NCBI GenBank assembly: GCA_002946415.1
Contig: NJPS01000013.1
Coordinates: 1,426,001-1,490,000 of the forward strand
From: Rutstroemia sp. NJR-2017a BVV2
Taxonomy: Eukaryota; Ascomycota; Leotiomycetes; Helotiales; Rutstroemiaceae
DNA length: 64,000 bases
Reading direction: 5' to 3'
Below the pieces are notes generated by a model. The model was given only the letters and a program-made list of their open reading frames with translations. It had not been told where the DNA came from and did not search any database. The position numbers and the translations under genes are program-made. Shown piece by piece: positions 1 through 12,400 of this stretch (position 1 is its first letter; the number at the start of each line of letters is the position of its first letter).

Positions 1-91
1 TCCTATAATATCATTCCCTTCCCTTCTATATCCTAACATTTACGTCACTTTGGTATGGCCGTGTTCATCTTACCGCACTCAACCCCGCACC

Positions 92-1783
92 TTAAGCACA
101 AGGCACATAAACGCCCGCCTGACACGCAACCACGACTCTTTTGAAAAACCGTCTCCACTCCAAGGGATCGCCCTTGACCTTTACGAATCTCACCTCGACT
201 AGTTCCCGCTCATCCGTCTCATACCCATCTAGCACAATATCACCTGTAAGTCCACATCGTCTACTGTCCATAGCTTTGACTTTGATCCACCCTGCATGCG
301 ACTGGTTGCCCGTCTGCATTTGTGCCAATGGGGGAATGGGTATATTCATAGCGTGTAAGGCTTCAGATAAGAGCGACAGTAGCTGTGGGACAGGTAAGTG
401 TGAGAAGAACCGCGTGAGAGAATAGTTTGGGAGAATATCCTGGAACTGTCGGGCGTGCTGAGTGAGGCGGAGAGGAACAGTACGATTGGAGGAGAATTGC
501 GACATGGAGGGTTCGTCGGCAAGGCTTGAATCACCGTAGCTTGAGGAAGTGGGTGACGGCAGTTGAAAGTTGAGCGAAGTTGTGGTGGGCGTGGTTTCGG
601 TGGGTTGAGATGCGTTCAACGCCCGCGGTGGTCGTTCCCAATCGAATTGCATGTCCATGACGGGAGTTTCGGGTTGTGTGAAGGAGAAGCGAGTATCTAT
701 TTGCATGGAATCTTGGCTAAGAGTTGTCCTGGGCTTTTGCTCGAAATCGATGTAAAGACTCTCGAGCATCTGTGTTGCAAGTCCTAGTGGGTCGTGCATC
801 CTACCATCAGCAGTGAGAAGAGGATTTTTTCGAGTATACCAAGGGTGACGTTTGATATGCTCAAAATTGAATCGTTTCGAAGCGTCAACATTCATCATCC
901 CGCGCAGTAGCGATAGAACTGATGCTGGGAGCTTCTGCCATAATTCATCAGAACTCCGTCCATTGGTCTTTATGTACTCGTCGAATTCCCAGCTTTCAGT
1001 AGTAGGCTGATCCCAAGGTGTATTTCCTACAAGGAGCACAAATAATACGACCCCGCAGGACCATATGTCGACCATATTTGCGGCATATCCGCTGCCCTTT
1101 GCCTTTGCCTGCGAACTTTTAGAACACGAAATCACCTCTGGCGCAATGTATGGTGGACTACCACACATTGTAGTGCTAAGCTTCCTTGCTCCGTTGTATT
1201 CAAACAGTGTCGCCAGTCCAAAATCGGCAATCTTTAGATCCCCGCTGCTCGACAGCAATATATTCTCAGGTTTGATGTCCCTATGACCAACGCCTTTTGA
1301 ATGCATATAGCTGACCCCGCCAATCAATTGTGTAAAGTAGAAATGTGCAATATCTTCTTTTACTCCGACGTCCGCTTCGATTTTGTCGAACAAGTCCCCT
1401 CCCTCTGCATACTCCATTGCAATCCATTTCCATACAGGATCCTCACCGGTGGCAAACCATTCAATTATATTCGGATGCTGTCCGATGTGCGAATGAAGAG
1501 ATACCTCCATGGCGATTTGTTTGGCAGATATTCGTCCATGTTTGACTGCGTAAGCTTTGTGGATGAATTTCACTGCAAATATTGGAGTCGATTCAGTAGG
1601 AGGAATAGCTTTTTTAATGCTATTGGCCAGTTAGTAACCCATTTTTGTTTCTTGTGATAGCAACTTCGAGTAAATTCTCGTGAGGACTTACGATGCGTAT
1701 GCACCTCTGCCTATAGTTTTGGAGATGATCCGGAAAGGTAGGTCGCGGGGTAGCGGGTCTATCTGTGACATCTGCATCGCCAT
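92..1783 (-). CDS. chk1: Checkpoint serine/threonine kinase Chk1
   Basis: Two exons on the minus strand, 1692-1783 and 92-1619, joined by a 72-bp intron (donor GTAAGT, branch TTACTAAC, acceptor AATAG); 539 residues. Chk1 is the effector kinase of the ATR/Rad3 DNA-damage and replication checkpoint and delays mitotic entry. Visible are the glycine loop IGRGAYA (about 24-30), the ATP-binding Lys in FAVKF (48), catalytic HRDIKPEN (from 143), DFG (163-165) and CGSPPYIAPE (from 183), which is typical of Chk1. The region after the kinase domain holds about five SQ/TQ sites (such as LSQDS, FTQPE, MSQFS), the targets of ATR-type kinases, and the last ~80 residues look like the Chk1 C-terminal regulatory (KA1-like) domain. 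The start ATG at 1783 is followed by two more Met codons within five residues, so the exact start could be a few residues later. It diverges from the UBC11-type gene. Confidence 0.93.
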
Positions 1784-2480
1784 ATTGTGAGCACCTTGAG
1801 AAGAGAACCGGCAGAGGTAAGCCACTAGGGAAAATGTGATAAAGTATTAGAACAACGAGTGTAAAGAAGCCAAGAGGTGGCCGTATCCAACGACGATGAT
1901 ATGTACAAATGCAAGGAAAAATTAATGAAGCTATTCAAAACCAATGAATCTTCTGTTGTTGTCGCGTCTTCACACAAGGCGCGTCAGGAAAGTTATATTG
2001 GTTTCGCGAAAATTGGTGACCAATCCCGCGTTCCTGTGGAGATGCGATAATGCCTAAAATCAATGTACACACGGGAGCGGAATAAACAAATCCTCAGACT
2101 CCACGACTCGCACCTCTTAGCTTTCCTACATAACTGACTACAATTCTTCTCCAATTACTCTTTATCTACTTGCCTCAGCTCTTTACTAAAATTTCTAAGG
2201 AAAGGGTATTCGCAAAGGAAAACAGACATTCTTTCTTTGTCTTTTCCTACTTTTGGATACATCGAACGTTTTCCCTCTCTCTTGCACAATCGCTTTCAGA
2301 ATTTTAGCTACGCTACTCACAACTCTACATTCCCCAAACCACCAAAAGAAGTAAAACCGCGAACCAATCTAACGGTCTTTGTCCTTCCTTCCTTTACCAC
2401 AATTAGACTAGGACGAACCTCCTCGAAGACCTATCTACTGTTTCAATTCAGCTCTCTCAACTTCGTTTCCGAAAGATATT
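1784..2480. promoter_or_regulatory. Shared divergent promoter chk1 / ubc11
   Basis: About 700 bp separate the start codons of two head-to-head cell-cycle genes. Near the middle lies a symmetrical group of motifs: ATTGG (1997-2001), the perfect palindrome TTTCGCGAAA (2002-2011, containing the Swi4/E2F-type core CGCGAAA on both strands), then ATTGG and CCAAT in inverted orientation (2012-2016 and 2020-2024). CCAAT is the binding site of the HAP/NF-Y complex. The half next to ubc11 is pyrimidine-rich 5' leader. Function is inferred from motifs only. Confidence 0.6.
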
Positions 2481-3195
2481 ATGAATTACGCCATGGAGGA
2501 TAATCAGAACTCAGAACCTGGAGCTGTTCCTGCTGCTCAAGCTGCTAAGCTTGCTCCTCGCAAAGGACCTGATGCTCAAAGCACAACCAAACGGTGAGTA
2601 CTCTTATGTTGCCGCCGGGCATCTCTAGCTCTATCCCAAATATTGTATCTGCAAAGACTAATACAATGCCTTCGATTCATAGCCTGCAAACCGAATTGAT
2701 GCAATTAATGACCTCTGCCGCCCCGGGTATCTCAGCATTCCCCTCCGCTGATGGCAACCTTCTTTCTTGGACCGCTACCATCGATGGCCCAGACGACACT
2801 CCCTATGCCTCTAAGCAATTTAAGCTATCATTTGCTTTCCCATCGAACTACCCATATGCGCCGCCGACCGTGCTGTTCAAGACACCAATCTACCATCCCA
2901 ATGTCGATTTCTCTGGGCGGATCTGTCTGGATATCTTGAAGGACAAGTGGACTGCGGCATACAATATCCAAACTGTCTTGCTGAGTCTGCAGAGTCTCTT
3001 GGGGGAACCTAACAAGTATGTTTTTGGCTGTTCCTTGAGAGGACTTTACTCTTCATTGCTTGGTTCGAATGGACACTAACAGCCATAAACAGTGCATCGC
3101 CATTAAACGGCGAAGCCGCAGAGCTATGGGACAAGGACCCAGAGGAATTCCAGAAGAAAGTCAATGGTCGTCACCGTGATGTTGATGATGAATGA
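2481..3195 (+). CDS. ubc11: Ubiquitin-conjugating enzyme E2, UBE2C/UBC11 type (APC/C partner)
   Basis: Three exons, 2481-2593, 2683-3015 and 3093-3195, give 182 residues. UBE2C-class E2 enzymes work with the anaphase-promoting complex to prime cyclins and securin for degradation. The family is shown by a disordered N-terminal extension of about 37 residues before the UBC fold, the start of the fold at [11 protein letters not shown], the GISAFP segment, HPNVD (109-113), catalytic Cys 119 in [12 protein letters not shown] and [18 protein letters not shown]. These match UBE2C rather than other E2 subfamilies. A second in-frame ATG at codon 5 could also be the start. The 5' leader from about 2100 is pyrimidine-rich. 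Intron 1 begins GTGAGT, intron 2 GTATGT. Confidence 0.93.
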
Positions 3196-3942
3196 TTGTC
3201 ACTGAGAAGAGGAGTACGAAATTTCATCGTTAAGATACCCGGCGTCTAATAAAGTCTTGAAATTGAGAGCGTTGCAGGTATGGAAAGGTTGGATCGCTTG
3301 TGGTCCATGTAACATAGGCTAGGATATGCAGCATCCTCATTGCTACAGGGCATGTATGGAGTGGGTTTCTTGGAAGTTGTATCTTTAAGGCAGAGAATTG
3401 AATAATGACAAACACGCCCAATAAACCATGCCGTTTTCTGATGGCCTTGATACCCATGATTAGATTGATGACGGGTCCGGAAGCGGTCCCTACCGTTGTA
3501 CTTTCACTATGCTTATTGGTGTTTGGTATGTAGCCGCGTGCCTGACTTTATCCCTGTGCTTTAGTTACAATGCGAGGCTTTCGGTTCGGAATTGGAGGCC
3601 AATATCCGGAATTCCAGTCCGATTGACCTTGATGACATTTGGCTTGGATAAATATGCAATATGAAGTTTACATTATATCAAGCTCTGCCCAATATCCCTT
3701 CTGCATCACTTGTCTGCAGATTCTCATCTCGAACAGTTGGCTTGTCCGCTTCCGGAAGGGTAAGAAGATTTCCGAATAACGGTACCGGACATCACACAAT
3801 GGACTTCACACTTCCGGCACAATTCCCACTGCATATGTTCCACTCAGGCATCAAAAGTAGACCTTTTCATTCCGCTACCATAGCAAGCAGAAATGCAGCA
3901 ACTCCAGATGTGTTCCCCAACCCATACCAGATTTCTTCTTAT
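3196..3942. other. Intergenic, convergent 3' ends of ubc11 and RPL31
   Basis: Lies between two genes that point towards each other. Open frames here have no recognisable motif, and one crosses into the antisense of RPL31 exon 3. I see only untranslated 3' sequence. Confidence 0.6.
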
Positions 3943-4465
3943 TTAAGCATCCTCCACAACAACGGTGTGCAGTCCCTTGGGGTTCTGGACATTGACGGCC
4001 TGGACGTAACTGTACAACTTCTCCTTGGCACCTTCCTCGTCGTTACGCTTTCTTGAGATTCGTACGCGCAGTCTGAATGGAACACCCTTGATACCAGCCT
4101 CCCAAACCTTCTTGTTCAATTGGGGATCGAGACGAACGTCAGATGTGCCCTATAAAATTAAGAATTCCCATATCAGTTTCGCTCTTCGTTGGTGCAGCTT
4201 GTTTCGTTTCCTTCCTAGATAGGGCTCTTTTCATACCATTGACTTTGTTGCGAATGCCTTGATCTCCTTGATGGCCTTTGGTGCCCTCTTCTTGAAGGAA
4301 ACACCGTGCAACTAAACAAAACTATCAGCCCTTTGCCTTTCTTCCAACATTTCTTTCCAGAATTCGACATACTCTCTTGTGCAAGTGGATGGTGTATTCG
4401 CGCGCAACGACTTGGTCGATGGCGGACTTTTGGGTCTTGCCGGAGGCCTTCTTTGTCGACGACAT
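3943..4465 (-). CDS. RPL31: 60S ribosomal protein eL31
   Basis: Three minus-strand exons, 4373-4465, 4237-4311 and 3943-4149, each ending on a codon boundary; 124 residues. eL31 sits near the exit tunnel of the large ribosomal subunit. The N-terminus MSSTKKASGKTQKSAIDQVV, the segment REYTIHLHKRLHGVSFKKRAP and the C-terminal half (DVRLDPQLNKKVWEAGIKG, then PFRLRVRISRKRNDEE, ending VVVEDA) are diagnostic. Length fits the family (about 113-125). Intron donors are GTATGT and GTATGA. It diverges from the RAX1-like gene at 5040. Confidence 0.95.
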
Positions 4466-5039
4466 TTCTGCTTTGAATTGTTAGAATCTGGAGAACGTAA
4501 TTCGATCGAACCGACAGAAATAGTTTCGTTACGTACTGGAAGATTGGTCGCGAGTTGGTCGTGTAGAGTTGTCGTTGTCTAAGCTTCAATTACAAAATTC
4601 AAGTGGAATTTCGAAATTGTTGTGTGTAAAGCGCTAGTGGGCTAACCGAAAATTTCCAACTTCAAAATCATGCGTTGTTGCCTCAGTAGCAAGGCTGGAT
4701 AATTTGCAGCGCGAAGTGGAGTGTGCATCGCAACTTCACTACTGAATGTAAGTCGTCGGTAGGGAGCTACGCCGACGACGTCCACGACTTCTATTTCAAT
4801 CTACAACTTCGGCGCTGGCAAGTTGGCCAGTTAATTTCAAACGCTTTACGGATATCCAACTCGCTTCGATCTTTAGCCTTCTCGACGTTCGTTTCTAATT
4901 CCCTCGTTTATACAACAACAACAACAACGACTTGCGACATTTGCGACATCATCAATATACCACTCCTTGCAGCACCACAATCGAACCACACCGAATTAAT
5001 TCCACACTCCTTACCTCTCGCATTTCTTCTCTTATAACG
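4466..5039. promoter_or_regulatory. Divergent promoter RPL31 / RAX1-like
   Basis: 574 bp between head-to-head genes. The right half is a CT- and CA-rich leader with an ACA/ACAACAACAACG run at about 4913-4930. No motif is clear enough to assign. Confidence 0.45.
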
Positions 5040-6292
5040 ATGGCGGAGACCACCCCCTCACCACAACCCGACCTCAATCGGAACAGGCTTCCTACACTTT
5101 TCGAGGTGTTGAGCAGGAGGACCTTACCTCCAGTCGATCTATTCTCATTCTATATTTACATGCGAGATCAGCAGCGCTCTGTCGACTATCTCGATTTCTG
5201 GTGCGCATTGGTCTCCTTGCTTTATTCTCATTCCAGGGCCATAGAACTGACCATACTTCAGGCTTGATGTCGCCCAACATATGTCCCTCTGTCGGCACTA
5301 TGTGCGAGAACTCAGACGATCAGTGATGATTGGCACGCCGAAAGGTGACGACGCGCAATCCAAAAGGTCTTCGACGATGTTAGAGAATATGGGCGACATG
5401 AACCATCCAGCTGCAGGTCCATCGATGTTCAACACTGAGAAGGAGCGAAACCAGGACGCTCAAATGTCCGCCTTCTTACGAGAGCAAGCAGAGACCGGGG
5501 AAGCAGGTCAAAGACATTCGCCATCCAACAGTTTTGGGTCCCGTCAGTCGGCTAACAATCGCGGAACTATGTCAAGCGAACGCCAACCAAGGCCCAGTTT
5601 CATGAGCAGCCCATTGGACTTGACTTCCGACTCGAACTCACCAGCACACACCGTAGCGCGAGCCGATATTCGTGCTTCAGCGGAGAAGATTCTGTACACT
5701 TTCTTATTACCAGGTGCTGAGCGCGAAATCATCCTTCCTCACGCTATTACACACGATATCACGATTTCTATCGAGGAAAGAGGACGCGACGATCCTGAAG
5801 TGTTCGATGCTGCTAAAGACTATGTCTTCCAAGCCATGGAACGCGATGCATTCCCCGGCTTCCTACGAATGAAGGCTTTAGGTAACCTGGTTCCACCGTC
5901 GATGATGCTTCGATTGATCATTGGTCTTCTTGCCATGTTTGGTGCTTTCTGGGTGGCATTCATCCTTATTTTCCTTGATTATCCGCGCCATACTCGTGCA
6001 TGGGCAAGTTCCACTTTTCGCATGTTCCTCTGTAACTTTACTAACATAATTCCAGCTTATTCTCCCTTTCACCATTGGAGTCTACGCCCTCTGCTCCCAT
6101 CAATATGCACTCGATCCCATCCTCGCTCTCCTTGGTTTCAGTGAATACACATTCATGTCATTCTCTCGAGTTCGAGAACCTTATGTCCGCAAACTTCTCA
6201 ACAAACGTGCTCTTATGGTCCTCATGGTTACGATCCTCATCGATGCAGCATTAGTCATACTATTTGTCTTTGTGCCCGGAAAGCGATTGTGA
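5040..6292 (+). CDS. RAX1: RAX1-like RGS-domain membrane protein
   Basis: Three exons, 5040-5200, 5262-6003 and 6056-6292; 379 residues. The N-terminal half reads as an RGS-fold domain (start LPTLFEVLSRRTLPPVDLFS, then FYIYMRDQQRSVDYLDFWLD), interrupted by a disordered Ser/Asn-rich insert (about 95-190). The C-terminal third has three hydrophobic segments: about 268-290, 302-320 and 352-375. This order, RGS then membrane segments, is that of the Rax1 family, which in yeast marks bud sites and in Aspergillus affects growth and stress responses. The second intron (6004-6055) starts GCAAGT, not GT; only this GC-AG choice keeps the conserved reading LILPFTIGVYAL in frame. Confidence 0.85.
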
Positions 6293-6950
6293 TCACAAGA
6301 TCTCTCCGTTAGCTGTTCATTTCAATCGTAGATACCAAAAATTGGGAATGGAAAGGGATGGAAGTAGAGGAAAGGTATATTGCGAACCTATTCTGCTTTT
6401 ATAAGAGCGAGGTGTTCTATGGTCATACTTTTCTTTGTGTTTCCTTTCTGGCCCTTTTTTGTACATTAGTAGGGATTCAGTAGAGGAGTGGGGAGCGGGG
6501 ATACCACATGGCGTTCGTTGCAAGTACTCTTTGGCTTTTCAACTGTTAGATAAATACTCTTTTCTTTTCCACAAATCATCTTTTTTGTTACTGAAAAAGC
6601 CAGGCTGGCCATGGTTTTTCATAAATCCTCTGTTTTGATTGCATTCTCTCTTCTATCTAGCATAGAAGCAAATAAAGGCGCCTTTGAGTTTGATACCTTG
6701 TTGAAGTGAAACGAACCTCTTGTGATAGATAGGGTTGTGAAATCTGCCTTGTTGGCATATATGCATATCCCGCCAGCTAGTCTCTGCGAATCTCCCGAAG
6801 GGAGGGGTATTCCCATGATGCATTTTACTCCTTCCTCTGATGTGACAGCTCCATATCCAGTAACCCAATGTCTTTTAAGAACAGGGAGGAAAGAGGAGCG
6901 ATCGACCGTAACTTATGCTAATCTAGCTTCCTTCACGCCTCATTCCTCAC
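6293..6950. other. Intergenic, convergent 3' ends
   Basis: Between the convergent RAX1-like and CSN7 genes. T-rich runs after 6420 could serve 3' end formation. No gene is seen. Confidence 0.6.
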
Positions 6951-7896
6951 TCATTTCCCAAACCCCATACCAAAACCCCTCTTCTTCGAACTTCTCTCCT
7001 TCCCCATCTGCGCCGTCTTCCCATCTCCATCTCCATCCTCATCCTCCATATCCTCATCACTGTCCTCACTGAACGCATTTCTCTTCCCCATCAAAGTCCC
7101 CCTCAACGACTTTCCAAAACTGCTTCCGAACCCCGCACTTCCCGCCGCAGAATTGGCCCCCACCACTTCCTGTTTCGTCTCGAGCAGTTTCTCTACATGT
7201 GCGTTCCACTCCTGCTCATCGCGATGACGTCGCAACGCCTCCGCTTTAATCGACGCAATCTGTGCTTCTAGCGAGGCGAGAGTCGTCGTGCAGCGGTTCG
7301 ACCATGCCGACAGTGTGCTGAGCATGCTGGGGATTGTGTTGGGCGGGAGATCGCGCAATGGTGCCACGGACGAGACGCACACGGTCTGGTTGTACGGGTC
7401 CAGTGTACCGGTTATGAGACCCGCGTAGATAGCGCTGATGACGAGATCTTCCAGCTCGCGCACATCTTGTAGAGAAAGAGCGGCCTGCAGTTTGGGATAG
7501 CTGAGATCAGATGGATTTTTGGCGAGGGTCAGGAAAGAGAGTTGGCGGAGCTTTTGAGCTTGTGCGGGGCTCAGGGAGGGCAGCGTGGGGTCGGATGTGT
7601 AGTCGGAGTAGGTACCGTAGCTGAAGATTTTGAGGAGGGTGAGATGGGCGGATTGGGAGGGCTCGGCGGTGGAGAGCGCTTGGATTTGAGGGGTGCTAAG
7701 GAGCTCGTTGAAAAGGTAGGTGCCCGGTGCGGAGGTCGCGCGGGTTATGAGGTCGACGGCGGCGCGGGGTGAAGTTGCAGATTTGGTGAGGGCCAGGAAA
7801 GGCTATGTAGGTTCACGGTCAGTATACACGACTACTTGGAGTATATATCTATATAAAACATACTGCTAAAGCATTTAAAGCTTTTGTTTGTTCCAT
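6951..7896 (-). CDS. CSN7: COP9 signalosome subunit 7 (PCI domain)
   Basis: Two minus-strand exons, 7864-7896 (33 bp, 11 codons, MEQTKALNALA) and 6951-7802; 294 residues. The COP9 signalosome removes Nedd8 from cullins; subunit 7 is one of its PCI scaffold subunits. The family is read from PFLALTKSATSPRAAVDLI, the PCI stretch AQKLRQLSFLTLAKNPSDLSY followed by VRELEDLVISAIYAGLITG, and a winged-helix end. The tail is acidic (EDSDEDMEDEDGDGDG), then basic (SSKKR), probably disordered with a nuclear signal. The intron begins GTATGT. On the coding strand the first half is C-rich and the last ~300 bp strongly G-rich. Confidence 0.85.
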
Positions 7897-9441
7897 TTTG
7901 TATTGTTGAATAGAGCTTGTTGCCTGTGGGAGAGCTTCGGTATGCTTGCTCACTTGATTAACTTGGGTCTCGGTCTTCTTGGGTCTCACGGTTTGATTCC
8001 CCTTTATAATAGACAGTAGAACTTTTCAATCAACCAGAGAAGAAAATGGCCATAGAGTCAGATGGTTGGGACAATTGTTGTTATTGAAGCGAACCTAGAT
8101 TTTGGCTTGTGTGAGGTTACTGCTATCTAATCGGCTGGGACAGGTAGAGATTTGCCAAGACGCTAAGACATAGCTGTCGGCTTCAACCACAACGACAGCT
8201 TACTCGAGCACATCATCATTATCACCAGTTCAATGCGCATACTCAATGCTGAGCTCGAGTGCATTCTACATTGTGATGCAGCATTGAGATACTGTATATC
8301 TACATATGGACGATCTCCGCTACTCAGAGATGTCAGGGCGTTACAGCATGGCGCCCGATTTAGCTTATAAATGAGCATGTTCACAAGCCAAGCTTCGTGA
8401 GCTTGTTGCAGGAGAGAAGTGTTTTGATACATGCCGTAAACTATAAGCGTTATAAGTACGGTATCAATGAAAATGGTTCTCCGGTTCTCTGGTAGTGGAA
8501 GTGATGGAGGAGGAAGTCGTTGCTCCTTCCCAAGTTGGATACGATACATCTACTGCCCAATGTAGGTATAATATTGAGCTTGACGTTGATTAAGCATAGT
8601 AGCGTGAGTGTTTGGTACTCACTCTTGTCTTTTAAACATTTGTTCTTCGTTTCTTTCATGATTACCACAAAAGCCTTCATAATCTGAGTTATCCCATTTG
8701 GTAATTCTCAACAGCAGCCGGTGGTACTTTGAAAACACCCAGCACTCACGAAAGGGAGAACGTTTGGTCTTTATTCCTTGCTTGGACCAGTACCTGCCTT
8801 TAGGCAAGGCTTGTATGAGTGTTAAGCCTATTGGACTAGAGTCTCTATTCACTCCCATCATCTTCGCCGTCGACGACCTCGGAACGGCGAATCAACCCCC
8901 GTGCGGCAGAAACTTGTTTACTCCAGCGCGACGACGCGTGAAGCAGAGGCTTTCATCTCATCTTATATAGCCATTTTAGCTCAGGCGCGCCGCTCGTCAA
9001 AAAAACCGGAACTCACTGCGAGGTTCTACAAGACGAACTTCAAACTAACACGAGCTTGCTACATTCTCTCACTTCACTTTCATTTGTCAAAGCATCCATT
9101 CGTCTTCGATACATATTCGAGGATTGTATCTCATTCTTCAATTTCCAGTTAAGAGCTCATCACATTTTTTTTAGAACACAGTTTCATGTCAACGCAAAGG
9201 CACACGTTTCCTGGCTATATCAACCATTTCCCTCCCAAGAGAGCGACATTGTCTTTGGCCATAAGTAATTATACACCTTCCAAAGAAGAGAAGTCAAATT
9301 GCATTTCTACACTAAGTGTATTCTCAAGTATCAACACTCATTCGGTTCCAAGCTTAGACATCAATCACATACCGCCAACACACGAGCTTCAATTCCCTCA
9401 TTTGAGTGGATTGCAGCTTTCATCTTCTAACATATTATGAT
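7897..9441. other. Long divergent intergenic region
   Basis: About 1.5 kb between CSN7 (leftward) and the 9442 gene (rightward). Open frames here are short, overlap each other on both strands and carry no motif. The last ~450 bp are CT/CA-rich and look like the 5' leader of the 9442 gene, with several small upstream ATGs. I see no gene. Confidence 0.5.
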
Positions 9442-12400
9442 ATGTCTCAACCATTGGTCAGTGTTAGCAACATGAAGGATACGACGAAACTATCCAAGAA
9501 TCCTTATCGACAGAATGAATCCTTTGGAAAGAGCATATCCCGATCAACGTCGCAAGAAGTCAAACCCCCTTCCTCAACCCGCAAACAAACACCTGTAAGA
9601 GCGGTTTTCCACGACCTGCAGAGCGCGCACTCGTCCATCACTTCTGGACATGCAAGAACTGCTAGTGGACGTCATGCTATTCCGGCAAATATCTCTCAGC
9701 CTCTTCATGAAGTTGAAGCAATACCACTTCGAGATTTTGAGCGAAAACGCGGTGCCACTGTAGCGTCCTTCCTGCAGAATACCCCGCTTCCTCCTCCGCC
9801 TGCTGCATTACCTCATGGGCGTTATGACCCTGATGTGGAATATAATACTCCTGCGCCTCGAGCGAAATCACAACAACGCCTAACATCGGCGGACAAAGGG
9901 GAGCCAGCTACTTTACTTGCCAACGTCAAGAGCGCTCTTGCAAATATATCGTCACCCACCGCACCAGAGCCTAATGCCACCCATGGAACTGCAACTCAGT
10001 GGCCGCGTGATAACATGAACAATGGCAAAGAGAAGAAGACGCAGGCTTTCTTGGTGCATTTGAAAGAGAATGGAGAAGCGAATCCATTCACATCAGAAGC
10101 GCAACCACGAAAGACAAAAGCATTTGGACTTGGTGACAGGGAAAGATCGAGCGTTGCATATCCCGATGACGATTTCTCAATCTATCATTCAAGTCTCGGC
10201 GAGGCACCGTCAGGATCATTACCACCCAGTAGCCATGACGACGGAAGCCCTGGTAATTTATCGCATACGAACCCTTACAGACAAGCTCGGCATTCCTTAT
10301 ATACACCATTTTACAGAGAAAGGGAGTCACCGTTACGTAAGAGTGCTTCAGATGAACATCCCAAGAGGCACAGCTATGATATTCAACGAGCTACTAGCAC
10401 GGTTGGAGATATTTATAAGCATTACGTTCATTGCAGCAGAATAAACAGTTTGGATTCAGATAGCGAGGATGATGCAAGCGAGCAGAGCCCTCTGCGGGGA
10501 GACATTGCGTTCAAAGCCAGCCGGCTTCACCGCGCTCTTAATGAAGTTGCGAATTTGAGCTCAGAGCCAAACGCGATGGAGTTGAGACCGTCTGCTTTGA
10601 ACATCAGGAAACAAAGACGAGCGGAAAGATCGGCGGACGAGAGCCAGCCACCAGGATATACACTGCCGCAGTTGCCAATTCTTGCCGCTCCAAATTTCCT
10701 TTTGAGTGCAACTCAAGATCTCGGTCGGTCGTCATCTTATGACGACACACGTAAACTCTTAGACCTCACTCAACCAACACAGTCAACATCACGGAAAGCT
10801 TTGGAAAGCCGGACAAATGATCTGAAAGTTGACGAGGACGATACTGAAGAAGACATAGCTTCGCAATTTCCTTTACCCAACATGCTTGCGACACCGAAGG
10901 TATACGTCACTCCAAAAGTGGTGATATCTCCAGCAGATGATCTCTCAGTATATGGGGATGATCCACATTGGGAGGATCCAATTATGCAGAGACAACCATT
11001 GGAAAGAGAAGTTAGCAAGGCTTTGAGAAGAGCTAGCGGTTACAGTGCGTACAGTATGGAGAGCATATCAACTTCAGTGCTGAGCAACCGTGAGCATTCT
11101 CACTTAGATAGGAATACATCTAAGGGCAAGAATTTTTCGAGGAGATTCGATGTCGAAGCAACACCTCCATCAGACGGAGGAAGCCTGAATAGTGAGCAGA
11201 GGGAATTTGCGGCCCAAGCACAGGCGTTCTATGACCGTGGAGCAATCCCCCAGAATTGGATCACCGCCCAATACCAAGAAGTCGTTCGAATCCCCATCAG
11301 CCACAGTGGTCAATTACCCGACTCACCTCCGGAATCGCCCATAAATCGCCCAAATGAAGATGATAAGGAAGAAGATGTCTCGAATGAACAGGATGAATTG
11401 AATGATTGGGAGACTGTGGGGGAAAGCGCAGCAGGAGCAATGATGAATAGCAGAGAGAATACCCCTGGGATGATGGGGGGTCTAGTTAATAGAGCAGGAA
11501 GCAGCATTGCAGATATCTCAGATGACGGCACTGAAAGTACTGATGCACCGCACATTGATGAATATGGATCTACAGACCGCATTGCGCAACACCCTGGTAA
11601 CATTCAATACTTTGGTGATTACCGTCAAAGGGACTTGAAGAAGACTCATATACCAGTCTTTCTCCCGGTCTTCAGAGAGCACAAAATAAATGGGTACCTT
11701 GCAGACTCAAACCGAATGCGACCGCCTCAGAACTTTTACAACTACAACCCGCAACCTCTAGGAAGAGCGCATACCAATCCTTTCAAGGTCCCTCCGCCAG
11801 AGGTTATGAAACTTGCCCAACAGCCTTCTTCGCGGGGACGGAAGATGAACTTGTTTCCGCCTTCACTTCATACAAGTGAAGAGAGTGCTGACTTCACCAG
11901 GTCGAACCAGGATCTACAGCAGTCACCCAAAGTCTCAAGAGTTGACGGTCAGTTGAGATTTGAGTGGACCGAGAAATTAGACGACTTGCTAGCTGAGGTG
12001 AGCCTCGCAAGTGAAGACAGACCGGATTCGGCTGTTTCCGAATTACCTAGCTCCTGGAAGTACGCCCTGGAACTCGGTGAAAGGGAAGACGACACTACCC
12101 AAGACCTGTCTCGAGCGACACCGACAACCCTGAACACAAGGAATGAAGAGTTTAACGAGCACTCAATTACTGGCGGCCGGAGACATCAAATACACCAACC
12201 GCTAGTCAAGGGTCCACCTGGTGCTTTTTACAGAGATCTACGCTCAACCTCAAAGCATGAACCTAAAATTAGTCCAAGTAAAGCAAGTAGGCTGGCAAAA
12301 GGTCCTGTCCGAAACAACGGCACAAAGGGGTATCCGACAAATACACTTCGGCCGCTAACACTCCTAGCTTCGACGAATAGTCCCTCGAAAACCAATGCAC

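Noticed and set aside
3661..4056. Plus-strand open frame of 131 codons
   Set aside because: Mostly antisense to RPL31 exon 3 and its 3' flank, no motif.
10088..12137. Several antisense frames within the 9442 gene
   Set aside because: Shadows of a long single-exon gene.
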